Positions 1-6,282 of a DNA stretch of 10,231 bases are shown one piece after another. The translations under genes and the position numbers were made by a program. Numbering within the stretch: the first letter of the stretch is position 1; every line of letters starts with the position of its first letter. Below the pieces are notes generated by a model. That model was not told where the DNA came from. It made no database searches and was given only the letters and a program-made list of their open reading frames with translations. The stretch spans positions 1 to 10,231 of the forward strand of contig CAJUFO010000109.1 of NCBI GenBank assembly GCA_910585615.1, written 5' to 3'. This DNA comes from an uncultured Acetatifactor sp. (GTDB taxonomy: Bacteria; Bacillota; Clostridia; Lachnospirales; Lachnospiraceae).

Positions 1-540
1 AACCTCCTCCATATACTCCAACAGCTCAGGGAACTCCTCTCCTGCCAGCCCCTTATTATCCCCATACACGTCAAGGGTGATAATCTCCTTTGTGTGCCCC
101 ATCAATTTTGAGACAGCTTTGGGATTAAAATTATTCTTCAAGAGGAGCGTACAAAAGGTCGCTCGCAAGTCATGCCAACGTATGTCCGGCAGGTTATTCT
201 CTTTAAGTAGCTTCTTATAATGCTGCACATGATATCCTTTGCTTCGCGGCCTTCCGTACGCAGAGCAGCAGATATAACCTAAATCCTGAAACTCCCGCTT
301 CCTCCGACTCTTATGTTTTTCATACTGTTCCTTTTCTTTCAGTATTGCTTCAAACACATAATCTGGAATCGGCACGACTCGATTGCTGGATTCGGTCTTG
401 ACTTTAATCTCCTGCTTGGTCAAGGTCTTCGCTGCATATTCCTCCTTTTTCGCCCCCAAAGGCTTGCCAAGCTGCCTTTGTATCGTCAGAGTGCGATTCA
501 TATAATTGACATCTTCATATTTTACGCCGATGATTCCGTT
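1..540 (-). pseudogene. Tyrosine recombinase (integrase), C-terminal part, 5' end lost
   Basis: The minus-strand frame with codons at positions 1-3, 4-6 and so on is open and reads as the C-terminal half of a phage/ICE-type tyrosine integrase, a DNA strand-exchange enzyme that integrates or excises an element. Visible in order: a strand segment IIGVKYEDVNYMNRTLTIQRQ (about 530-470), a beta-hairpin with TESSNRVVPIP, the box WHDLRATF (His and Arg codons at 172-174 and 163-165), LMGHTKEI (His 94-96), and the nucleophile in LDVYGD (Tyr codon 64-66). The N-terminal core-binding domain and the first catalytic Arg, normally just before the GE-I-GLKWED stretch, are absent. Resemblance stops near 535-540, where the frame becomes antisense to the NB-ARC gene. 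The 3' end lies beyond base 1. With one catalytic Arg gone it should be inactive. Family assignment is firm; the exact break point is approximate. Confidence 0.88.
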
Positions 541-2397
541 GAAGAGTGCACCCATGACTCTTTTAATGACCTCATGAATCCTGCTTTTAAAGAAGCGCTC
601 CTGATTATAGACAACATGTATCTTTCACCTGATTTTTTGAAAGAATTACAGATGTTAGCAAGGTTCGCAGTTAAAGTTATAGTAATCACGACCTGTGACA
701 TCCATTTCGAATCATTCTATGATTTTCATATGTCACAGTTGCCAGATAGCGAGCTACATGGGATATTTGAGCATTATTCGGAAATACCACTGGAAAACGA
801 ACAGAATCGGACACAATTGCTCTGCCTGACGCAAAGGAATATTCTTATGATTTCACTTATTGCATATCAATGCAATAAGCTCATAAATACTTCGCCCGCT
901 TCAATGTGCCCATCGGATGCTTTATGCCAAGTATTCTCCCGAATGGACGTGTTAAGCAATCGAATGAATTTCGAAGAAGAAGGCGATTATACCTATAATC
1001 ATATTCATGACAAGAAAACCATAGACCTCATTGGACATATAAAACATATTTATATGGATTTTTTTGCTGCTGACAGATACAAAGAAGAGAGAACTGTATT
1101 AAAAATGCTGTGCTGTTTTGGATGGTCCCCCATTCCGCTTTCTTTCATATATGAAATCATACATGAAAGCATGCCAACTTACAAAAAACACTTAGCTTCA
1201 TTATCTGAACGGGGGTTTTTGCAACTAACAGACAATACTGTACAAATGAGCCCATTAATTTCCCATGCAGTTATGGCGGCGGAAAACCCACCTCCGGAAG
1301 ACGAAAGCTATCGCAGACTTTGCTTATATTTAAAGAAATTTTTACAAGAATACGACATGACGCTTTCCATCCCTTATGTTTCTGATATACTAATCGTGTT
1401 TGCGAGAGCTCTATATAATAATGTAAGTCGTGCCAACAATCCTAAACAGAAAAAGACCGCCTCTTTTTTTGAGGACTGGCAGGACCTTATGTATTTGATA
1501 CACGATTATTACAGCCAAAACGGAGTGGTTAATTATGCTGACGAGTTATCCCACCTAATAGAGTACCCACCATCACTAAAAAACGCGCACAGCATGTTTG
1601 ACAAATACTTCTTTACCCTTGCTAATAGCATGCAGACAGAACCTGCCAAAACTGAAATCAGGAATCAGATAGAAAAAACACTTTCCTGCATCTCCAGTTC
1701 CCCTGATTTGGTCAACGCCATCAATCCTACCTGTTTTTTTATCAATTATTTAGATACACTCATTGGCTTATACTGTACAAATCTCTTTTCATTGTTTGAT
1801 GCAACACCTGAACTGGTACAGCACCAACGAATACTGGTAGCTGCCTTGGAAAGATTGGTGAATGCCATTCCTTTGCTACAAGGAAAAAACCAGATACATC
1901 TACCTGCCGAAAAGTTTGAATATTATAAACTATGCTCCAATTTAATGCTCTCTTGTCCTACACTCAGTTCTTTTAGTGAACAGGGCAACAATACTATCAA
2001 AAAATGGAATAATATAAATTACCGCATCCGCGGTACGGCTTTCATTGCCATTCTAGAAAGCTGGTACATATATGGACTGCACAAGCCTGAATTACAATCA
2101 TTATATAATTCTTGCCTTGTACCAGAAATGGACTATTTGAGAAGCCAAATACAAAAATGTAAATTACTCCCGAACCAGACTTTTAAATTATGTCTTTTTG
2201 CATATATAAGTACAGCTATGGTCAAATATTGCCTTGCTTCACTCGGAAATGTCTCATGCCAAACGGAATCGTCTGTTAACTATACTGATAGCATAAAAGA
2301 GTTAGTCGGCCGGACTCCATTACCTAAAGAAGAATATGAACACTATATCTTGGAAATAGAAAAATATTCTCGCTATTTTGATGCCCGTACAATGTAG
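541..2397 (+). pseudogene. NB-ARC/STAND-type ATPase, N-terminus missing
   Basis: STAND proteins are NTP-driven switches that couple a sensor repeat region to an effector; many act as regulators or in phage defence. The frame is open from 313, but codons 313-540 are antisense to the integrase fragment and the protein-like sequence starts only near 541. Visible: a Walker B-like ALLIIDNM, a sensor-like VKVIVITT, a helical stretch ending LTQRNILMISLIAYQCNK typical of the NB-ARC lid, then a winged-helix-like part (LKMLCCFGWSPIPLSF ... LASLSERGFLQLTDN ... MSPLISHAV), then about 350 residues of helical sequence with no motif I recognise. The P-loop and any N-terminal effector are gone. The first in-frame ATG after the junction is at 574, with no ribosome site in front. 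It stops with TAG. STAND-type fold likely; specific role unknown; probably non-functional. Confidence 0.72.
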
Positions 2398-2796
2398 GAA
2401 ATAACTCCTACCTACTTTTTATAACCACAATGATAATGGCTATGCTGACAATCACTAACATTTGCCAAGCCACCGACTCGAATGGAAAGCATTATGAATT
2501 GGTGGCAAATTTGACCGCTTGTGAGCATATACCCATTCACTTTAAAATTATTATCCGTACCATCCAAACATAATAGCTTGGATGGTACACATTGTCACAG
2601 GCTTTTACTCTACAATGCGGAAGCATTTGAAACCAAATATTCTTATCTTAATAATACGCCTCCTGCAAACGAAGCATATCCAGATTGTATGAAACCGAAT
2701 AGCCACATTCTGCTCCAAATATACCATTCCTAGCATCGGGGTCCCTATCATAGCCTATCCTGCACCGTAAAGCATTCCGCTAATTTAATGGATCAA
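2398..2796. other. Intergenic stretch with small unassigned ORFs
   Basis: This interval has no gene I can support. Two short plus-strand frames exist. One starts at ATG 2430 and stops at 2571 (46 residues, containing TITNICQATDSNGKHYEL). The other starts at a GTG at 2521 and stops at 2733 (70 residues). Neither has a convincing ribosome site. They overlap in different frames and could be one small gene broken by a frameshift, but they match nothing I know. On the minus strand a short protein-like run (NGIFGAECGYSVSYNLDMLR, about 2715-2655) lies in a frame that opens after a stop. All three may be debris. The sequence is AT-rich like the flanking remnants. Confidence 0.4.
2557..2588. repeat. 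11-bp perfect inverted repeat (hairpin)
   Basis: GTACCATCCAA at 2557-2567 is followed after 10 bases by its exact reverse complement TTGGATGGTAC at 2578-2588. No T-run follows on either strand, so it is not a standard intrinsic terminator. The TAA of the small 46-residue frame falls in the loop. Function unknown; it could be an operator or the scar of a small element. Confidence 0.6.
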
Positions 2797-2883
2797 TGTC
2801 CATCTAAAAAAATATTTTGTAGCAAAATTGCTTTTTAACCCTTAAAAACATTATTTTCATTAAATTATTTTTTTAGATGGACA
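2797..2883. repeat. 87-bp MITE-like element with 18-bp perfect terminal inverted repeats
   Basis: TGTCCATCTAAAAAAATA at 2797-2814 is exactly inverted at 2866-2883 (TATTTTTTTAGATGGACA). The 51-bp core is strongly AT-rich and holds a smaller palindrome, AGCAAAATTGCT (2821-2832). The A and T runs lie inside the stems rather than outside, which is unlike a bidirectional terminator. No target-site duplication is visible in the flanks (ATCAA against CTTTT). It could be a miniature transposon remnant, a recombinase site pair around a tiny segment, or a strong hairpin. The inverted repeat is certain; the interpretation is not. Confidence 0.65.
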
Positions 2884-2920
2884 CTTTTATCATCCTGATA
2901 CCTCTACCTTTCCTAACGCC

Positions 2921-3427
2921 CTATCCCCCAAGCAGCTCCGCCCTGTACTTATAATAGGTATTCTTTGATATACCCACCAGTCTCATAGTCTCCTGGTTAT
3001 TCAGCGGCCCGCCAAATTCAACGCTGTAACGTTGGATTATTTTCTTTGCTTCCACACTCTTTTTCGTAACAATCTTTCTTCCTGAAACTGCTCCTATTTG
3101 TTTCCCGGCCAACCGCGCCGTTTCAATCCCCTCTTTCGTCCTCTGGCGCAGGTCAACAACCTCTTTCTCTAACTGCCCAAAAGCAAGCCGTATCTGCTCC
3201 TTTGCAAATGCCATCAGATATTTATTCACGCCTTCAAGGATATAGTCTACATCAGTCCCTGTCTTCGGTATTCCTATTGTAATGGCTTTCTTATAAGTAT
3301 CCGTATTGATATGCGGCTCTTTCAGAAAACACAGGGAAATCCCATCAGCATAAAGCTTTTCATATAGCGAATAACCTTCATCGGCATTACGGATTCTTAC
3401 CTTCTGAGATTTCTTTAATCTTGACAA
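2921..3427 (-). pseudogene. Serine recombinase (resolvase family), catalytic domain missing
   Basis: From about residue 14 the 168-residue frame reads like the short clostridial recombinase-family proteins: NADEGYSLYEKLYADGISL, then KEPHINTDTYKKA, a long helix (VNKYLMAFAKEQIRLAFGQ) continuing to QRTKEGIETARLAGKQIG, and a C-terminal helix-turn-helix (LNNQETMRLVGISKNTYYKY). Such enzymes normally begin with a YCRIS-type motif holding the catalytic Ser and an SRMSR motif just before NADEG. Here the sequence upstream of about 3391 is unrelated, so roughly the first 70 residues, including the nucleophile, are lost. The nominal TTG start at 3427 lies in foreign sequence and has no ribosome site. An ATG at 3458 opens a 24-codon frame (MRKPITIEELFVKIKEISEG) that stops at the junction in a different phase, perhaps the head of the gene it was joined to. 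Stops with TAG. Confidence 0.82.
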
Positions 3428-3483
3428 ATAATTCTTCTATTGTTATTGGTTTTCTCATTATCGCAGACACTCTCTTCCACACG

Positions 3484-3521
3484 AAAAGGGAAGTATCTCA
3501 GTTTTGGTAGAAATACTTCCC
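3484..3521 (-). terminator. Probable rho-independent terminator for the Rpn remnant
   Basis: GGGAAGTAT (3488-3496) pairs with ATACTTCCC (3513-3521), a 9-bp perfect stem. Read on the minus strand the stem is followed by TTTT (3487-3484). It lies about 65 bases after the stop of the minus-strand gene ending at 3587. The loop also contains TCAGTTTTG, which can pair with CAAAACTGA at 3537-3545, so a competing hairpin is possible. Confidence 0.5.
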
Positions 3522-3586
3522 TATCACTTTATATCGCAAAACTGATGTCACGCTTTAAAGCCAAATAGATTATAGATGCTTATGGC

Positions 3587-4123
3587 CTATGCAAACTGTT
3601 TCCCATACTGCGCCAAATATGATTTTGCTTTTTCTAAGGATAACCCTGCTTTTTTTTGCAGCCTCTCAATAATGACAGCATCATCAAGCCCGTCCTCTTG
3701 CCCCAGCTCAATAATCATCTGTGCCCTTCCCTGACGCACCAACTTTTCAGATTCGGTTTCAATAATAGTTCCACCCATAATATTCACCAACCTCTCTTCA
3801 TTCTTATTTCCGTTAGTAATGTGTGTAATAATAGTATTTACAAACCCTTTAAGGTCTATTAGTTCATCATCTGACAATTCTTTCCCTTGATGCAGACGTA
3901 CCATTTCATTTCTAAAGTATGTCAGTTCCTCTATTACATTCTCAATATCACCTTCCGAGGCAATTTCTTTTTCGTATCTTGCTATATAAAAGGGTATATA
4001 AGGGAATAGACGTTTTTCAATAATATCCTCCTGGATTCTCTGTTCAAGCTCTTCTTTTTCCTGTTCCGTCAGGACGATTTTCTTTGAACTGTATACCCTA
4101 AGTCCCTTTTTGATTTTTATCAC
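3587..4123 (-). pseudogene. Rpn-family recombination-promoting nuclease, C-terminal part only
   Basis: The 178-residue frame (GTG start at 4123) matches the C-terminal half of Rpn/PD-(D/E)XK transposase-related proteins that are abundant in Lachnospiraceae. Diagnostic pieces are RLFPYIPFYIARYEKEI, a long charged helical region with FRNEMVRLHQGKELSDDELIDL, the conserved NIMGGTIIETESEKLVRQGRAQ, and a small helical tail (ERLQKKAGLSLEKAKSYLAQ). Full members run to about 300 residues and carry the nuclease core in the N-terminal part, which is missing here. Upstream of 4123 the frame meets TGA after about ten codons of unrelated sequence. GGGATAGGGG before the GTG could act as a weak ribosome site, so a short protein might be made, but it would have no nuclease. 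Stops with TAG. Confidence 0.72.
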
Positions 4124-4197
4124 CCCTATCCCTATATGGAAAAATATCAGTCATTGCCATTTAAGCAGCCTGTAATCCTTCCCCTCGCCTTAGCGCA

Positions 4198-4452
4198 TCA
4201 CAGATAGGGCCTTATGCTGAATACCGTCTGCTCCCCGGCCTTGCTGCTCACCAGCTCGAACAGGTTCTCCTTAGCGGCAAACAGCTTCCCCGGATTCCTG
4301 CCGATGATCAGGTACTGGTTCTTGCCATCCAAAGAGATATGCCTCCTTGTATCGTCATCCAGCAATATGTCCGCATTGTCGATGACTATCAGCTTACGTT
4401 CCACCTGGCTGATTATCTCCATGTCAAGTCCTTGAATTCCAACAGCTTCCAT
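4198..4452 (-). pseudogene. Small P-loop-type ATPase, C-terminal fragment
   Basis: The 84-residue frame resembles the C-terminal part of small uncharacterised ATPase-like proteins that I associate with clostridial mobile elements. It has a Walker B-like strand KLIVIDNADILLDDDTRRHI, then NQYLIIGRNPGKLF and a closing strand region. The N-terminal P-loop (GK[ST]) expected about 60-80 residues earlier is absent: the frame is closed by TAA three codons before the ATG. No ribosome site is visible in front of the ATG at 4452. Its base composition fits the GC-rich right half better than the AT-rich left half. It could be a true small protein, but 5' loss fits better. No function is known to me for the family. 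Confidence 0.5.
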
Positions 4453-4822
4453 TATTATAGCTTATAAACTCTTTATCAACAAGCCGTTGCTTTCAATAAA
4501 ACAACATTTAAAACAGCATTTTCTATTGTCGGCCAGCCAATACCCCAAAACTTTTGTGCATCTAAGCCCCATTTCCCCCAACAAGACATCCTGCCATCCT
4601 CCCGCTGCCTTCCATGATAGACGGGAGGCATCCCAAAGCCTAGGAATGCCCCTCATTGTCCACCATACTTCCCCTCGGAAGTCCATCACCTATGTCCTGA
4701 CGGAATATGATAGATAATCATAGATTATTTTTACCAGCCGGTCATGCTCCTCCAGATCATCTCGGTGAACCAGGCCCACTGCCCCAGCGATTGGTTTCTT
4801 TCTTCATTTCCCTATTATCCCC
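4453..4822. other. Stretch without a supportable gene; possible frameshifted small ORF
   Basis: On the minus strand an ATG at 4807 sits 15 bases after the stop of the 116-residue gene and opens a short frame (MKKETNRWG). The sequence then looks protein-like in a shifted phase, LVHRDDLEEHDRLVKIIYDY, ending at TAG 4690-4692. The distance of 118 bases is not a multiple of three, which fits a small gene with a single-base frameshift. Directly after it a 75-residue tryptophan-rich minus-strand frame (4462-4689, GTG start) has no ribosome site and no recognisable motif. I do not call either as a gene. Confidence 0.3.
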
Positions 4823-5173
4823 TTACACAAGATACCGGCACATGAAACTGTCGAATTCATCATGGCTGCTCCAATCTGCCGTTTCGGGCTCTTCCTCAAG
4901 CATCACGTTCCACCCTCCGAGCAGTTCATTGTCATACCTCGCCGTATCCACGTCCAGATTATGGTGGAAGCAATAGGCCGTCCACAGGCAGCGCAGGTGG
5001 TCCCTGCTGAGTTCGCCGTCAAAGCAGCTTTGCCGGACGAACTCTTTCAGGTATTCCAGTTCAGCTTCCCTGCTGACTGTGCCCTGCAGGACTTCAATAA
5101 TCCGGGCAGCTGCATGGTATCCATCCCGCCACAACAAGCCTGATTGAAATCTCACATCTTTCTCTGACACCAT
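4823..5173 (-). CDS. Hypothetical protein, 116 residues, last gene of the coupled operon
   Basis: I do not recognise this acidic protein. It is soluble-looking, with a helical N-terminal half (LLWRDGYHAAARIIEVLQG, then EAELEYLKEFVRQ) and an aromatic, acidic C-terminal half (HLRCLWTAYCFHHNLDVDTA ... HDEFDSFMCRYLV). The scattered Cys and His residues form no clear metal site. The ATG at 5173 is chosen because AGGAGGGG lies six bases upstream (5186-5179), and the TAG of the preceding peptidase gene (5187-5185) sits inside that ribosome site. Translation is therefore probably coupled to the peptidase, suggesting a functional partner. Ends with TAA. The gene appears intact. Confidence 0.72.
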   Translation of the reverse strand: MVSEKDVRFQSGLLWRDGYHAAARIIEVLQGTVSREAELEYLKEFVRQSCFDGELSRDHLRCLWTAYCFHHNLDVDTARYDNELLGGWNVMLEEEPETADWSSHDEFDSFMCRYLV

Positions 5174-5178
5174 CTATG

Positions 5179-5187
5179 CCCCTCCTA
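5179..5187 (-). promoter_or_regulatory. Ribosome site overlapping the upstream stop codon
   Basis: Minus-strand TAGGAGGGG contains both the TAG stop of the peptidase gene (5187-5185) and the Shine-Dalgarno core of the next gene (5186-5179). Ribosomes finishing the peptidase would terminate on the initiation signal of the 116-residue gene, so this arrangement supports coupled translation and fixes the downstream start at 5173. Confidence 0.7.
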
Positions 5188-6282
5188 GCCCAGCCGTACA
5201 GACCATAACCGCTGCATCCACGCCACCAGCCACGATCCAGGCGGCTCTGGCAGCCTCCCCTCTTCCAGATCTTCCTCCAGATATCTTCCATCCTGTAAAG
5301 ATTCCCGGAATCCATCAGGGAGCAGCCTGACTCCCTGATACCGGTCCTGTTCACCCTCTATCGCCTCCTCTCCATGCTTTCCCACATCTTTCCTGTATTT
5401 ACTATAACTGAAGCCGAGCTCTGCCTCGCACATCATCGGGATGGCCTTATCGCCGTTCTCGGCCCGGAGGCTTTCAAGCTCTCCGACCGTGTAATAATCC
5501 AGCAGCGCCTCATAACAATCCCTGATTTCTTTCGGAACGGTATCTAGGAACCTTTCTTCTGACAGGGCTTTCCCGCCTGCTGCCACCATGTCATCCAACC
5601 AGCCCCTATGGCTTTCATGCCAGGAGGGCCTTCTTCTTTCGATGTATTCGTATTTAGGGAACCCGGGCTCTGCGGCATCGGCCACTATCTCAGCCACTTT
5701 CCTCACGACCGTGTCGAGCTGCTTCTTGTTGATGTATTCGTGCTGGGTATGCGCATTGTAGTAGCCGGACGAGAGGTTGACGGCGGCAACCCCAAGTTCC
5801 GGTGCGATGACAGAGATATCGCTGAATGACCCCCACTCCATATTGAAACCCTTGCTGGTGATATAATCCTCGAACTCCGGGTTGTCGCAGCCGTAATAGA
5901 CGGCATCGTCCTTCCCTCTGCGGTCAAGCTCCACCAGGATCTTCAGGCCATCCAGTCCCTTGGGCAGCCTGCCCTTCCTGTGCATATCACTGAACTTATG
6001 CGCCCCAACGCCGCCGGTCTCCTCATCACAGGTGAACAGGAGCCAGGGCTTTACCTCGGACTTCCTGTAAGCCGTCACCAGGGCGTAGACGCCGCAGCGG
6101 TCGTCCCCGCCGATGCCCTGCGGCGACATCCAGATACCTCCATCCTGCGTCCTGCATATCTGCCGGACGGGGCTCCTGTTATATTTATCCTTGCAGACGG
6201 TCGCATGGCCCTTATACATTTTGTCTAGCTCCATGAAGAGCTCCTTCTGCGTCGGCCTTAAGAAATCATCCAATGCTTTCAT
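5185..6282 (-). CDS. M20/M28/M42-like zinc metallopeptidase, HxD segment deleted
   Basis: This 365-residue protein resembles phage and element-borne metallo-aminopeptidase-like hydrolases with a two-zinc co-catalytic centre. Visible motifs are GIGGDDRCG (residues 56-64, bridging Asp), TCDEETGGVGA (84-94, Glu-Glu base and ligand), VELDRRG (117-123, Asp ligand), FSDIS (153-157) and YYNAHTQHEY (174-183, last His ligand). The first motif of the family, AHLDTV-like (His ligand and adjacent Asp), should lie between the N-terminal TQKELFMELDKMYKGHATVC and SPVRQICRTQDGGI. Here KDKY runs straight into NRSPVRQ, so about 20 residues are missing in frame. Residues 210-365 are a C-terminal extension I do not recognise. 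The ATG at 6282 is chosen because GGAGGAGG lies upstream (6297-6290) and it overlaps the previous stop as ATGA; a longer open frame to 6414 is only the other frame of that gene. It is probably catalytically impaired. Confidence 0.75.
   Translation of the reverse strand: MKALDDFLRPTQKELFMELDKMYKGHATVCKDKYNRSPVRQICRTQDGGIWMSPQGIGGDDRCGVYALVTAYRKSEVKPWLLFTCDEETGGVGAHKFSDMHRKGRLPKGLDGLKILVELDRRGKDDAVYYGCDNPEFEDYITSKGFNMEWGSFSDISVIAPELGVAAVNLSSGYYNAHTQHEYINKKQLDTVVRKVAEIVADAAEPGFPKYEYIERRRPSWHESHRGWLDDMVAAGGKALSEERFLDTVPKEIRDCYEALLDYYTVGELESLRAENGDKAIPMMCEAELGFSYSKYRKDVGKHGEEAIEGEQDRYQGVRLLPDGFRESLQDGRYLEEDLEEGRLPEPPGSWLVAWMQRLWSVRLG

Noticed and set aside
313..2397. A single intact 694-residue plus-strand protein
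   Set aside because: The first 76 codons are the antisense of a clear tyrosine integrase fragment, contain no recognisable domain start and have no ribosome site.
2521..2733. A 70-residue plus-strand gene
   Set aside because: It has a GTG start without a ribosome site, overlaps another small frame and matches no family I know; kept only as part of the gap description.
4462..4689. A 75-residue tryptophan-rich minus-strand protein
   Set aside because: It has a GTG start without a ribosome site, no motif, and lies in a stretch that appears to be debris.
4710..4733. Intrinsic terminator ATAATC-ATA-GATTAT followed by T residues on the plus strand
   Set aside because: The stem is only six mostly A/T pairs and no plus-strand gene ends there.
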